This document shows, piece by piece, positions 33,504 to 43,811 of a stretch of 64,000 nt of DNA. The notes under the pieces are model-generated. The model saw only the letters and a list, made by a program, of their open reading frames with translations. It ran no database searches and was not told the origin of the DNA. A program made the position numbers and the translations under genes. How positions within the stretch are numbered: position 1 is the first letter of the stretch; every line of letters starts with the position of its first letter. The DNA lies in contig NC_008942.1 of the NCBI RefSeq assembly GCF_000015765.1, positions 449,921-513,920 on the forward strand. The letters are read 5' to 3'. This stretch comes from Methanocorpusculum labreanum Z (lineage in GTDB: Archaea > Halobacteriota > Methanomicrobia > Methanomicrobiales > Methanocorpusculaceae).

Positions 33504-36215
33504 TTATCCCCAGTACCGGTGCGTCTGCACGAACGTGCGTTCCGCTTTTAAGATCTCCCGATAGAAGTTATCGCCGGTCGCAAACGTATTCAGGATCCTG
33601 GCCGCCGCTTCCGGGCCAACCCCGCGTCCCGCCAAAGCCACAACTGCCTTTTTTCCGCTGGATAGAACCATATTTGCATTCCGCATCATCCGCGTCTCCG
33701 CCTCCCGCTCCTCGGTTGAAAGGGTCTTTTTTTTCAGGGCGGCAAACATCGGCTCTTCATAAGGTTTCAGTGCCGCGATAAGCCGTGCTCCGCAGACCGG
33801 ACACTGAGGCTGATCGGGAACTCGTGCGACCTTCGTTTTCGACTTCCATTTCCGGCAGTGCATACAGGCAAGGATAACATCCTGCTCGTCGATTCGGTGC
33901 TTCACGCTCTCTAAAATCGCCTGATCCTCCCCCGGGGGCACAACCACATCGCGGCCGGTAAAGAGTCCTTCCGCCCCGATGATCGACAAACGGCTCGTCT
34001 TCGTCTCCATCCCGTGGTTCTTCAGCATCGTGACGACATTTTTTGCAGACGCTACATCCATACTCGAGAAGAACAATTCCCGGAATGCTTCTTTCTCGAT
34101 CACCGTCCCGTCAAAGAGATCGAGAAGACGGTTCATACTGATCTTTTCATAATCCGCGTCGGCGTCGATCGCCCCGAACTTCTTCGCGATCTGCACAAGT
34201 TTCCATTTGTAGAGCGCCGTCTTCTTAAGGGCAAGCATCAGAATCCCCTCGACATGGTCAGGTTCGAGCGAGAGAAGGACCTCCTCCACGTCCGGGGCTC
34301 TGAGAAACTTCGGGAGCCGGAGAAGGATCCGGTAGGCATTCGTCTCGATCCCGACCGAGGTCCCGTACCGGGCGGAGAGCAGGATCGAAAGAACGCGGCC
34401 GATCGTCTCGTTCACCTTGTGCCCTCCGCAGAGATTCACCACGACACCCTCGTCAGAATCTTCCAGAACGATCAGCCGGTCCGTCGCCGTAATCGACCGG
34501 TTCTTTTTCATCTCGGAGAGGACCTTCTCGGCAAAGCGGACGGACCGCTCATCCGCCCGATAATCGGCAAAGTTCTGCAAACGGCGCAGCCTCCCGACTT
34601 CCATTGCCACGGTGAAAGGCACCGGGATCTGCTCACCTTCCCAGGACGGCAGTTCTCCCTTCGCATTCTTTGCCGGCTCCACCATGATCCGGTCCTCGTC
34701 GATATCGAGGACCCGCCAGACCTGCCCTCTCGCAACGAATACGGCGCCCGACGAGATCCAGCTGATCACAAAAGACTCATCCAGGGTCCCGACCGGTTTT
34801 CTCGAGACCACGTCGAAGATCATGCTCTTCTTCTCATCCGCGATCATCGAAAGATTCAGCGAAAGATACTTTCTTGCCCGGGCTTTCGTGATCACCATCC
34901 CGCCTTCGGTCCGAATCAGGTAGTGTTTTTCCATGCCGGCGATCACTTCGCGGATCAGGGGGCCGGCATTTTCAAAGCAGAACGTTCGCGAAAAGATCTG
35001 CTCGATCTTTTCGATCGCGATCTCGCCGCGTTCCACCGCAAGTGCCGCGATCTGATTGGCGATCACGTCCGCGGCATTGATGTGCGGGCGGATGTTTTCC
35101 GGCTGATTGCTCATCGCCTTGTTGACGATCACCATCGACTCGAGGATATCGTCGAACCCGGTCGCGAGGATCATGCCTTTCGAAGTGGCATGGATCTGGT
35201 GGCCGGCTCTCCCCGTTCTCTGCATGAGGCGGGCGACTTCACGCGGCGAGTTGAACTGGATGACGTGATCGATCTGCCCGATGTCGATGCCGAGCTCCAT
35301 CGAGGAGGTACAGATCATGCCCCGCGTCATTCCCGCACGGAACTTGTCTTCGGCATCGATCCTGACCTCGCGGGACAAAGATCCGTGGTGAACGTCCGTA
35401 TCCCCGCGGGGGAGAAGGGCATGGCCAATCGCCTCGGCCACGCTCCGGGTGTTCGTAAAAACGAGGGTCGAGGTGTGGGCGTCGATGCATTTGCCGATCA
35501 TCTTCGTCTGGTCTCCGAAGGACTCACCGGCAAACTTCACGGACAGATCAAGGGTTTTTGCGACCGGGACCTGCACGATCGTGCAGGGACGTTTCCCGCA
35601 GAGGAATCTGCCGACGAGTTCGGGGTTTCCAACCGTGGCCGAGATTCCGATCCGCTGAAACTCGCCGGCAAGTTCAGCGACCCTCTCAAGCGCAACGGAG
35701 AGCTGGGCGCCGCGTTTTCCGTCGGCCAACTCGTGGATTTCATCGACGATCACGTAGCGAACGGCCGCAAGATGTTTTCGAAGCACCTTTCCCATCATCA
35801 TCGCCTGCAGGCTCTCAGGCGTCGTGATCAAAAGATCCGGCGGGTGAGTCGCCTGTTTTCGCCGGTCGGTCTGACTCGTGTCCCCGTGTCGGACCGAGAT
35901 CTTCAGCCCGAGCTCAGCCCCCCACCACTCGAGCCTGTTCATCATGTCCCGGTTGAGGGACCGAAGCGGCGTGATGTAGAGGGCCGAAAATCCTTCGGGC
36001 AGCGGGTCGGTGAGCATATGATGGAAGACGGGTAGCAGTGCACTCTCGGTTTTTCCCGTTCCGGTCGGTGCGATCAAAATCGCGTTGATCCCGGAGATGA
36101 GTTTTGGGACAGCACGCATCTGGATTTCTGAAAACTCGTCGAAGCCTCGCTTTTCCAGAACCGCCCGAAGCTTTGGGTGAAGCGAGTCTTTGAGTTCCTG
36201 AATCGCGGATGTCAT
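33504..36215 (-). CDS. lhr: Large helicase-related protein Lhr (ATP-dependent DNA helicase)
   Basis: A 903-residue superfamily 2 helicase. Motif I is ILIAPTGTGKTESALLP, motif II is VIVDEIHELADGKRG, motif III is GISATVGNPE, and motif VI is QRTGRAGHQIHA. A winged-helix/Lhr core follows, then a C-terminal four-Cys zinc site (CMHCRKW, CPVCGARL) at about 800-835 and a helical tail. Archaeal Lhr remodels stalled replication forks and holds 3' to 5' helicase activity (family knowledge). The gene overlaps the phosphoesterase by 4 bp and shares its operon with the RPA-associated protein. Confidence 0.94.
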   Translation of the reverse strand: MTSAIQELKDSLHPKLRAVLEKRGFDEFSEIQMRAVPKLISGINAILIAPTGTGKTESALLPVFHHMLTDPLPEGFSALYITPLRSLNRDMMNRLEWWGAELGLKISVRHGDTSQTDRRKQATHPPDLLITTPESLQAMMMGKVLRKHLAAVRYVIVDEIHELADGKRGAQLSVALERVAELAGEFQRIGISATVGNPELVGRFLCGKRPCTIVQVPVAKTLDLSVKFAGESFGDQTKMIGKCIDAHTSTLVFTNTRSVAEAIGHALLPRGDTDVHHGSLSREVRIDAEDKFRAGMTRGMICTSSMELGIDIGQIDHVIQFNSPREVARLMQRTGRAGHQIHATSKGMILATGFDDILESMVIVNKAMSNQPENIRPHINAADVIANQIAALAVERGEIAIEKIEQIFSRTFCFENAGPLIREVIAGMEKHYLIRTEGGMVITKARARKYLSLNLSMIADEKKSMIFDVVSRKPVGTLDESFVISWISSGAVFVARGQVWRVLDIDEDRIMVEPAKNAKGELPSWEGEQIPVPFTVAMEVGRLRRLQNFADYRADERSVRFAEKVLSEMKKNRSITATDRLIVLEDSDEGVVVNLCGGHKVNETIGRVLSILLSARYGTSVGIETNAYRILLRLPKFLRAPDVEEVLLSLEPDHVEGILMLALKKTALYKWKLVQIAKKFGAIDADADYEKISMNRLLDLFDGTVIEKEAFRELFFSSMDVASAKNVVTMLKNHGMETKTSRLSIIGAEGLFTGRDVVVPPGEDQAILESVKHRIDEQDVILACMHCRKWKSKTKVARVPDQPQCPVCGARLIAALKPYEEPMFAALKKKTLSTEEREAETRMMRNANMVLSSGKKAVVALAGRGVGPEAAARILNTFATGDNFYREILKAERTFVQTHRYWG

Positions 36216-36967
36216 ACTCCCTCCAGAGGATCGGGGCGGAGTTCTGTGAACGGAGCAACGTAAGTCCCGTCTTTTAAGAACACCTCACCCGTTTCGGTCA
36301 AAATCGCTTTTGCGATCGGAGAGATTTTGTTGCCCGGGATCAGCCGGACATCCATCCCCCCTGCCAGTTCATAAAACGCCGGGACCAGTAGAACCCGGGT
36401 CGGGTCGGCCGGTACCGGGCCCCATACGGAGGGGTCGATCTCGGCAAGAAGATACCCCGGCGTTCCGCGAAGAGCACATCCGACGGTGTCGTAGATGTTC
36501 ACGACCGGATGATGATGGCCGCACAAAATCAAATGACCGAGGAGAGCTGGATCCGGGATCGTGTGGCCGTGAAAATAGCCGGTTCCGTCGATCAAAGCCC
36601 CGTTCATCGGAAGAAGCTCGCCCTTTTCGAGATAATGTTCAAGCCCGGTGTCGTGATTCCCTGGAGCGAGCCGGAATTCGGTTTCTCTCCGGATCTTTCT
36701 GAGGACCTCGGGCATCTCGGTTCGTTCCTGGTAGGTGACGTACGGGATCATGTGCTTGAGGTCGCCAAGCACGATCAAATAGTCGGGATCGGCCTGTTCG
36801 ATGACGGCAAGCAGTCTTGCGAGACGTGAGTCGGTGGCACTCTGGAAATGCAGACCATGCCGGTGGAGGTCGGCCTCGACGCCGAAGTGGGGATCGGCTA
36901 TTATCAGGGAACGCTCCTGCCTTTCGATGAGGACGGCGGGTCCTTCTGCATAAAATTCCGGCTGCAT
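36212..36967 (-). CDS. Calcineurin-like metallophosphoesterase (COG1407 type)
   Basis: A 251-residue protein started at the ATG at 36967, 2 bp after the upstream stop. The metal-binding motifs are LIIADPHFGVE (first Asp/His), VLGDLKHM, LAPGNHDTG and LCGHHHPVV, the order expected of a dinuclear phosphoesterase. It is the ICC-like COG1407 family, which commonly sits beside Lhr-type helicases. It probably acts on nucleic acid ends or nucleotides in DNA repair; the substrate is not known. It overlaps lhr by 4 bp. Confidence 0.9.
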   Translation of the reverse strand: MQPEFYAEGPAVLIERQERSLIIADPHFGVEADLHRHGLHFQSATDSRLARLLAVIEQADPDYLIVLGDLKHMIPYVTYQERTEMPEVLRKIRRETEFRLAPGNHDTGLEHYLEKGELLPMNGALIDGTGYFHGHTIPDPALLGHLILCGHHHPVVNIYDTVGCALRGTPGYLLAEIDPSVWGPVPADPTRVLLVPAFYELAGGMDVRLIPGNKISPIAKAILTETGEVFLKDGTYVAPFTELRPDPLEGV

Positions 36968-36969
36968 GG

Positions 36970-37668
36970 TCAGGCGATTTTGATGAATTCGGTCGTCGGG
37001 GTGTAGCATTCCCCTTCTTCCATAAGGATTCCAAGACGCATCTTCGCCGAAGATTCGTCAAGACCGAGGCTTTTCAGGCAGGAGATGACGTCAAGTATTC
37101 TCGCTCCTTTTTTCTCGGAGAGGGAAGAGATGATCTCAAGTATTTTTTCGTTCGCGATCTCCTCTTTCGGACCTGCGGGTCTGACTGAGGAGAGTGCCGC
37201 ACTGATCCGTCCGGCAAGTTCTTTCCTGATATCCGAGACCGGGGACTTTTCCAGCCGCGAGATCGCCGACTCGGCGGTGCTCAGGATCCAGGCGTCCCGT
37301 GCCTCGCGTGTCGAGGGCGTGATGGTCTCCGGGACGATCTCGAGAAACGTTCTGCCGGCATATTTGCGGAACCTGACCATGCCGAATACGGCGACGAACG
37401 AGGGAGCATCGATCTCGTCGGCGGTTTTGAGAAGTGCGGTGTTCTGCCAGTTCATGGAGCAGGAGAACACGCCGGTCGGATCACTGATGCGAAGCGAAGA
37501 GATTTTTCCATCCCTCTGAATCTTTTCGGTGAGGGTACCTATCAGAAATATTTTGGGGGAGAAGATGCCGAACGGCGTTTTAAATCCGGTCTCCGTATCC
37601 ACTGCGTGCATAAGTTCGCCGGCGAATATACGGGATGCCGGGAGAAGTCCGGTATTTTGGGTATCCAT
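36970..37668 (-). CDS. RPA-associated OB-fold protein (COG3390)
   Basis: A 232-residue protein with an N-terminal OB-fold (FLIGTLTEKIQRDGKISSLR, then GVFSCSMNWQN and APSFVAVFGMVRFRKYAGR) and a C-terminal winged-helix-like region. This layout is that of RPAP, the partner of archaeal single-strand-binding proteins. It is the first gene of a unit with the phosphoesterase and lhr, consistent with a repair or replication restart module. The RPA gene itself, often adjacent in other archaea, is absent here. Confidence 0.85.
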   Translation of the reverse strand: MDTQNTGLLPASRIFAGELMHAVDTETGFKTPFGIFSPKIFLIGTLTEKIQRDGKISSLRISDPTGVFSCSMNWQNTALLKTADEIDAPSFVAVFGMVRFRKYAGRTFLEIVPETITPSTREARDAWILSTAESAISRLEKSPVSDIRKELAGRISAALSSVRPAGPKEEIANEKILEIISSLSEKKGARILDVISCLKSLGLDESSAKMRLGILMEEGECYTPTTEFIKIA

Positions 37669-37730
37669 TCCTTAACTCATTTGGTTTGAGGGAGCATTAA
37701 ACCGACCGAGGGGGATGTTTTTTTTGGCGG

Positions 37731-37803
37731 GCTGCCCCTTAGGGGCGGCCTCAGCTGAGCAAGTTTTCGAAGGAAACTTGCGAGTCAAATCTTTGATTTG
37801 CGC
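37731..37803 (-). repeat. Structured hairpin repeat, copy C (inverted)
   Basis: Read on the minus strand: GCAAATC/GATTTG, then GCAAGTTT/AAACTTGC with a larger loop, then CTCAGCTGAGG, then GCCCCTAAGGGGC. The order and linker match copies A and B, but the second hairpin is duplicated in kind and its stem sequence differs with pairing kept. Confidence 0.7.
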
Positions 37804-37960
37804 CTGAGGGTTTCGATTTGGTGTACGGGATTATTCGGGTGGTACAATTCATCACACGAAATGCACGAAAAAAATACGAAAACACGAAAAAGAGAATGAT
37901 CAGTTATTTGGTGAATGCAAATCGTCCCCTCCCCAGCCCCCCGCACGAAATTTGCGAAAA

Positions 37961-37988
37961 CGCAAATCAAAGATTTGCTCAGCCGAGG
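37961..37988 (+). repeat. Structured hairpin repeat, copy D (partial)
   Basis: CGCAAATCAAAGATTTGC followed by TCAGCCGAGG matches the first hairpin and linker of copies A and B; the second hairpin is missing or too diverged to see. Confidence 0.6.
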
Positions 37989-38134
37989 TCTGCCGCTTTC
38001 AGCGTCCGACCCGCAAATCAACGAAATGCACGAAAAGGGGGACAGGGGCGGAGGAGAGGAGATATTCTGTTTTCAAAAGAAGATAGCGAATATCTCTTAT
38101 CTGATTTCGGGGTGCGGGGAAGTGATTGCGGGGT

Positions 38135-38193
38135 GAGCCAATAGGCTCGCCCTAAGCTCTGAGCAAGTTCGAACGAAGTGAGAACTTGCGAGT
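38135..38193 (-). repeat. Structured hairpin repeat, copy E (inverted)
   Basis: Read on the minus strand: ACTCGCAAGTTCTC with its partner GAACTTGC across a loop, then TCAGAGCTTAGG, then GAGCCTATTGGCTC. It has the same ACTCGCAA start, linker and CCTA..GG loop as the other copies with new but complementary stem bases. Confidence 0.65.
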
Positions 38194-38289
38194 CGGCGCG
38201 GAGCGTCCCGCGGTGGATATGTCCCAGATTTTGAAGAGGTTCTTGAAAAGTTGGAGCACTTACCTTTCTCACTTATTCAATTCACCCAC

Positions 38290-38905
<616 letters not shown>

Positions 38906-39127
38906 TTTTTTGTGGGGATTTCTCATGTTTCCTCACCCAACAGTATCCTTCCAGAACTTCATATTCAACCTCCTTCCTCCCTCCCTCCGTTCCTGTCCCT
39001 TTTTTCGTGCATTTCGTGTGATGAGTGATACCACCCAAATACTCCCGTACACCAATGCTAAGAGTACACCCAAAAAAATACACGAATACGAAAAGATTTA
39101 GTCGCCGCCTCATTATCCACCCTACCA

Positions 39128-39171
39128 TTCGCAAATCAAAGATTTGCTCGGCTAAGGGACCTAAAGGTCCC
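39128..39171 (+). repeat. Structured hairpin repeat, copy B
   Basis: Matches copy A almost base for base: GCAAATC/GATTTGC hairpin, CTCGGCTAAG linker, GGGACC/GGTCCC hairpin around TAAA. It lies 48 bp upstream of rfcS. Confidence 0.75.
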
Positions 39172-39218
39172 CGCCTGTCGAATGATTAATTGGTTGTAAC
39201 GTCCAACAATCATTCATC

Positions 39219-40184
39219 ATGGATGTCTCCCCCGAAATCTGGATAGAAAAATACCGGCCCAAAAATCTCGCCGAGGTCGTCGGTCAGCAGGATGTCGTCG
39301 AAAGGCTCCGTTCCTACGTCGCGACCAAGGCCCTTCCCCACCTCCTATTTACCGGTTCGGCAGGCGTCGGGAAGACCACCTGTGCCGTAGCGTTGGCCCG
39401 CGAAATGTTCGGCGATACCTGGAATATGAACTTCCGCGAACTCAACGCCTCGGATGAACGGGGTATCGACGTCGTCAGAAACCAGATCAAACAGTTTGCA
39501 AGAACCGCTCCCCTTGGCGATGCAACGTTCAAGATCCTCTTTTTAGACGAAGCGGACGCTCTTACCCAGGATGCCCAGGCCGCCCTTCGCCGGACTATGG
39601 AAAACTACGCCGAGACCTGCCGTTTTATCCTCTCATGCAACTACTCCTCGAAAATAATCGACCCCATCCAGTCCCGCTGTGCGATCTACCGGTTCAGACC
39701 GCTCACCGACGAGGCAATCTCCGAAGAGATCGCACGGATCGCAAAAAAAGAGGGCATCACCATCGATGAAGGAGCCTATGTCGCGATAACCTACGTCTCG
39801 CTTGGAGATATGAGAAAAGCGATCAATGCTCTTCAGGGTGCCGCCATCGTCTCGGATCACGTCACCGCCGAAAACATCTACGCCATCACCTCCAACGCAA
39901 AACCCCAGGAGATCACCGACCTCCTCGCCCGCTGCCTCGAGGGTGACTTCGAGACCGCCGAACGTATGCTCCACGCACTGATGTACGACAAAGGCATCGC
40001 GCCGAACGAACTCTTGAACCAGCTTTACCGCGAAATCTCGCGTTCCGAGACCCTCGACCGCCGGCTCAAAGTCGATCTGATCGATCACCTCGGCGAAGCC
40101 GACTTCCGGATGAGCGAAGGGGCCGACGCCGACATCCAGATGGACGCCCTGCTTGCCCGGATCGTCAGATCAGGCATGAACTAA
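39219..40184 (+). CDS. rfcS: Replication factor C small subunit
   Basis: A 321-residue AAA+ clamp-loader subunit. It begins [20 protein letters not shown], with Walker [18 protein letters not shown], Walker [17 protein letters not shown], sensor 1 [14 protein letters not shown] and the SRC arginine finger [10 protein letters not shown]. Four copies plus RfcL form the PCNA loader. It is a stand-alone gene whose promoter must lie in the repeat-bearing region upstream. It has no PIP box, unlike RfcL. Confidence 0.97.
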
Positions 40185-40191
40185 AAAAAAT

Positions 40192-40680
40192 TTAAAACCC
40201 GCTTTTCTCCAGCTCGTCGCCGATTCTTGCGAGCAGCAGTTTATCCCCGTCAAGTCGTGCAAGATCCTCCGCGGCCGTGAGGTCGATGATCGCCTCCTCG
40301 ATCTCCCCCTCTTCGAGCCTGATCAGACCGCGGCCGAGATAGGCAAGCGCCGACCAGTGGGGATCATCCTTTCCCGCGTCGCTGAGGATCTCCTCGAAAT
40401 CCTTTCGTGCTTTTTCGAGATCGCCGGCCTGCAGAAAAAGATCTGCCCGGTTATACCGGATCGGATATGCGGACGGGCTGCGGGAAAGAGCACTCGTATA
40501 ATCGGATATTGCCTCGCCTGCGGCGCCGGTCTCCTGATAGCAGACGCCGCGGTAATAATAATAGTTCACATTCTCCGGATTTTCCAAGAGCGCATCCGTA
40601 AAGCATCCGGCCGCCCCGGAAAAATCCCGGGCCGCAAACAAAACGAGACCCTTCCGGAAAAGCTCTTTGTCGGTATTCAT
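40192..40680 (-). CDS. Tetratricopeptide-repeat protein
   Basis: A 162-residue TPR protein with about three to four units (LFAARDFSGAAGCFTDALLENPENV, GEAISDYTSALSRSPSAYP, DLEKARKDFEEILSDAG). It has no signal or membrane segment. It overlaps the HEAT-repeat gene upstream by 4 bp, so two repeat-scaffold proteins are co-translated. The partner is unknown. Confidence 0.82.
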   Translation of the reverse strand: MNTDKELFRKGLVLFAARDFSGAAGCFTDALLENPENVNYYYYRGVCYQETGAAGEAISDYTSALSRSPSAYPIRYNRADLFLQAGDLEKARKDFEEILSDAGKDDPHWSALAYLGRGLIRLEEGEIEEAIIDLTAAEDLARLDGDKLLLARIGDELEKSGF

Positions 40681-41051
40681 ATCTTCCAGCCGGACAGCAC
40701 GCCGACCGTGATCCGCCGGACGAACGGATTTTCATCATTGAGCATCGGCGAAATGATCGGCTCGAGTTCTATTGTGCCGCAGCGTCCAAGCGATTTGACC
40801 GCCATATACCGGACGTGATCCTTTTCGTCGGAAAGAAGGGGCGTCAAAAGCGGAATTCCTGACGGATCGGACGTGAATCCGATGATCTCCGCCGCCCGAT
40901 ATCTGAGCCTCCATTCGGGATCGTTCAACAGTGGGCGGACCGCTTCGATCGCTGCCGGACCAAGCTCCCCGAGTTTTTCTGCGGCGAGACGCCGGTCTTC
41001 CTTTTCCTTTGAACGGAGAAGGATGAGATACTCTGGAGGTATTGATGTCAT
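40677..41051 (-). CDS. HEAT-repeat (PBS lyase-like) protein
   Basis: A 124-residue protein begun at the ATG at 41051 (MTSIPPEYLILLRSKEKED). It contains about three HEAT units with the typical pattern RRLAAEKLGELGPAAIEAVRPLLNDP, RYRAAEIIGFTSDPSGIPLLTPLLSD and VRYMAVKSLGRCGTIELEPIISP. HEAT repeats form protein-binding surfaces. It is divergent from cfbA, with 122 bp between them. In tetrapyrrole settings these repeats can be lyase-like, but here they are more likely a scaffold. Confidence 0.8.
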   Translation of the reverse strand: MTSIPPEYLILLRSKEKEDRRLAAEKLGELGPAAIEAVRPLLNDPEWRLRYRAAEIIGFTSDPSGIPLLTPLLSDEKDHVRYMAVKSLGRCGTIELEPIISPMLNDENPFVRRITVGVLSGWKI

Positions 41052-41173
41052 ACGTAGATTGTACAAATCAGGTCATATTTCATACTTTCGATTTTTATCA
41101 TACGAACGTACATCCGTCAACTGCACTAATATTACGAGTGAGAGCAATTAGTCATACTACTTTATGAGGATAC

Positions 41174-41605
41174 ATGACCAACCAAAAACATATGAGTGCA
41201 AAAGGTCTCCTGCTGGTCGGTCACGGAAGTCGGCTCCAGTACAATAAGGAGCTGATCACGACCACCGCCGAGATGATGAAGGAAAGCGGGGGGGATTATC
41301 TGATCAAATCCTGTTTCCTCGAATACAGTAATCCTACCGTTGCCGAAGGCCTCGACCTGATGCGTAGCGAGGATCTGGAGATTTTGATCGTCGTCCCGCT
41401 GTTTCTCGCAAAAGGGATCCATATACTGCGCGACATTCCAAAGATTCTCGGGCTCGAAGCCGGAAAGAAACGCGGAACCTTTACGCTTGCCGACGGCCGC
41501 GTGGTCCCCCTCGTCTACGCTGAACCGATCGGGATCGATCCGCTGTTAGCAGAACTGATGCTCAAGAATGCGGCCAATGCCCTCACTCTTCCGGAGGATG
41601 CATGA
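41174..41605 (+). CDS. cfbA: Sirohydrochlorin nickelochelatase CfbA
   Basis: A 143-residue short chelatase. The conserved start GLLLVGHGSRLQYNKEL carries the metal-binding His, and VVPLFLAKGIHILRDIP carries the second His. It inserts nickel into sirohydrochlorin, the first step of coenzyme F430 synthesis. The GAGGA ribosome-binding site before the ATG at 41174 decides that start over the ATG at 41192. It opens a run of nine closely packed tetrapyrrole genes ending at 50901. Cobalt chelation is also possible for this family. Confidence 0.93.
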   Translation: MTNQKHMSAKGLLLVGHGSRLQYNKELITTTAEMMKESGGDYLIKSCFLEYSNPTVAEGLDLMRSEDLEILIVVPLFLAKGIHILRDIPKILGLEAGKKRGTFTLADGRVVPLVYAEPIGIDPLLAELMLKNAANALTLPEDA

Positions 41606-42747
41606 AGGTCTTGGTTCTCGATACGATCCACGGCGGAACGATCCTCGCAGAAGCCCTTCTTCGAAACGGCGATGACGTGGACGCTTTGGATGTCTACCGC
41701 GGCGTCGGCCTCACGCCCGAAGAAGCGGCGTCCCGTCAGTATGATCTGATCACATCCCCGGTCCATCTCGATCCGGCATATCCCCTCCTCAATACAAAGA
41801 CCCCGGTAATCTCCCACCATGAAATGACCCGCCGCCTTGCAGGCGACCTTCCGGAGACCGTCATTGAAGTGACCGGCGCCAAAGGAAAGACCACCACCTC
41901 TTTTGCGGTCGCTTCTCTTTTCACGACGAAAGGCGTGCTCCACACCAGCAGAGGGACCTATGTTTATCCGGAAGGGACCTTCCTCTGGAAGAAAAGCATC
42001 ACGCCGGCGTCGGTTCTGCTCGCCGCCGGAGGAGCGAAGACGCACGACGCAAAATGGCTCGTTGCTGAAGTCTCCGCCGGCGTTACCGGGATCGGGACAC
42101 TCGGCATTCTGACCTCGGCCGACGATTATTCGATCGCCGCAGGAAAGAAGAGCGCCCTTGCCGCAAAACTCGAGTCGCTTGCAAAATGCAAAACCGTGCT
42201 CGTCCCGCGTGGCGTCACGCTAAAGGAGGGGTGGCACGTCATCGACGATCTCGTCTCCGTCGAGGGGGACGTGCTTTCCTTTGACGGCGGGTCGTTCAAA
42301 AATCCCCTTCTTACACTTGCCGGATACCGCGAGCCGCTCAAATGCGCCGCGGCCGCCGGTCTTCTGCTCGGTCTGGACCCAAGCCGGCTTGCCGGATTTA
42401 CCGCGATCGAAGGAAGGATGCAGTATTATCTCGAAGACGGCGTGCCGTTCCTCGACAACGCAAACAGCGGAACGACCAGGGAGACCACGCTCGATGCGGC
42501 CGCATATCTTCGCCGGCTTGTTCCGGACAAAGAGATCGTTCTTGTGATCGGCGAGGAGCATAAAGCCGTCTGCGAAGGATTCCAGGATGACGCGATCCGC
42601 CAGACGATCGAAGATATCGCCCCGATCCAGACGATTTCCGTGAGCAAAAAAGGCGGTCTGAACTTCGCGGCCTCGAAGGCGCAGGCTCTTTCGCTTGCAA
42701 AAGAACACAACGCGGCGGTTCTGCTCGCCGTAAAAACCTGGAGGTAA
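41602..42747 (+). CDS. cfbE: Coenzyme F430 synthetase CfbE (Mur ligase-like)
   Basis: A 381-residue MurD/MurF-like ligase. The ATP-binding loop EVTGAKGKTTTSFAVASL is preceded by an unusual N-terminal domain (LDTIHGGTILAEALL). AEVSAGVTGIGTLGILTSA and FLDNANSGTTRETTLDAAA follow. In family members it closes the last ring of F430 by ATP-driven amide-type (lactam/carbocyclic) bond formation; cfbE is fixed here by context with cfbA and cfbD. It overlaps cfbA by 4 bp. Confidence 0.92.
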   Translation: MKVLVLDTIHGGTILAEALLRNGDDVDALDVYRGVGLTPEEAASRQYDLITSPVHLDPAYPLLNTKTPVISHHEMTRRLAGDLPETVIEVTGAKGKTTTSFAVASLFTTKGVLHTSRGTYVYPEGTFLWKKSITPASVLLAAGGAKTHDAKWLVAEVSAGVTGIGTLGILTSADDYSIAAGKKSALAAKLESLAKCKTVLVPRGVTLKEGWHVIDDLVSVEGDVLSFDGGSFKNPLLTLAGYREPLKCAAAAGLLLGLDPSRLAGFTAIEGRMQYYLEDGVPFLDNANSGTTRETTLDAAAYLRRLVPDKEIVLVIGEEHKAVCEGFQDDAIRQTIEDIAPIQTISVSKKGGLNFAASKAQALSLAKEHNAAVLLAVKTWR

Positions 42748-42749
42748 AA

Positions 42750-43811
42750 ATGCGCTACGTTCAGCCGCGTCCAAGCTCGATTGTTGCCGCCCTCTATACC
42801 CTTCGGGATCTGAACGTCGATCTCGCGATACTTCACGGCCCGTCAGGCTGTTCATTCAAGCACGCCCGACTCTTGGAAGAGGACGGGATCCGCGTTCTGA
42901 CGACCTCGCTTGGCGATGAGGAGTTCATCTTCGGCGGGCAGAAGATCCTCGAAGATGTCCTCCAATATGCTGAAAAGGAGTTTTCTCCCCGCCGCATCGC
43001 CGTTGTCGGGACCTGTGTTTCGATGATCATCGGCGAGGATCTCGATGCCGCGATCGAAGCCTCCGGCATCACGACCCCTGCGATAGGGGTATCGATCCAC
43101 GCAGGATTTCGCGAGAACATCGACGGGGTCATCGCCACCCTCGAGCCGGCGGCAAAGATCGGCTGGATCTCCGAAGAGGAGTTCGAGCGGCAGAAACTGG
43201 TCCTTGCCTCGGCGAACAAAACCGAGCGGGAACGCGGAGCTGCCTGTAAAACCTACATTGCCCCGTCCCGCGGCGATCTGAAGCACGTTGCCGCCGCCGA
43301 ACTCGCAGAGCTACTTCGTTCCGGCAAAAAAGGCATGGCGATCATGAACGCAAAGAAGGAGACGGCGTATATGTTCGCCGATCATCTCTGCGCCGTGCAT
43401 GAATGTGCGCCGGACGCGAATGTCACCTTTGTCGCAAACCTCGAAGCCCGCGGTCTGCCGAAAGTGAGAGGGGACGCCGCCATGATCCTTGCCGAACTCA
43501 ATGAACGCGGCATCCACCCCGAACTCATCGGAGCTCTTGACGAATACGGCGGAAACGGCCCGCGGATCGCAGAAAGGATCGCGGAAGTCAAACCGGAATT
43601 CCTCCTGCTCGTCGGTGTCCCCCACGCGGTCTCGCCCGAAGCTCTTGCCGGGATCAAAGTATTCTCCGTCACAAACGGACCGCGGCAGGTCCTGCCCTTA
43701 AAAGAGCAGGGGCATGCCCATGTCATGGTCGAGGTTGATCTTCATCCAAAGACGCTTGGCGTCCACAACATCGTCGAAAGCGAGTTCGGAGCCGTTCTGC
43801 GGAGCATGTGA
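42750..43811 (+). CDS. cfbD: Ni-sirohydrochlorin a,c-diamide reductive cyclase subunit CfbD (NifD-like)
   Basis: A 353-residue nitrogenase-like protein with Cys-bearing LHGPSGCSFKHARL and VGTCVSMIIGEDLDAAIE, and later FLLLVGVPHAVSPEALAG. The NifH-like CfbC delivers electrons to it for the reductive cyclisation of Ni-sirohydrochlorin diamide. Its partner cfbC is not in this cluster nor anywhere in the window. It starts 2 bp after cfbE and ends 1 bp overlapping cfbB. Confidence 0.93.
   Translation: MRYVQPRPSSIVAALYTLRDLNVDLAILHGPSGCSFKHARLLEEDGIRVLTTSLGDEEFIFGGQKILEDVLQYAEKEFSPRRIAVVGTCVSMIIGEDLDAAIEASGITTPAIGVSIHAGFRENIDGVIATLEPAAKIGWISEEEFERQKLVLASANKTERERGAACKTYIAPSRGDLKHVAAAELAELLRSGKKGMAIMNAKKETAYMFADHLCAVHECAPDANVTFVANLEARGLPKVRGDAAMILAELNERGIHPELIGALDEYGGNGPRIAERIAEVKPEFLLLVGVPHAVSPEALAGIKVFSVTNGPRQVLPLKEQGHAHVMVEVDLHPKTLGVHNIVESEFGAVLRSM

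Noticed and set aside
34014-36035. A 673-codon open frame on the plus strand
   Set aside because: It is antisense to the fully recognisable Lhr helicase and its translation is rich in Arg, His and Asp, as expected for the complement of a G+C-biased gene.
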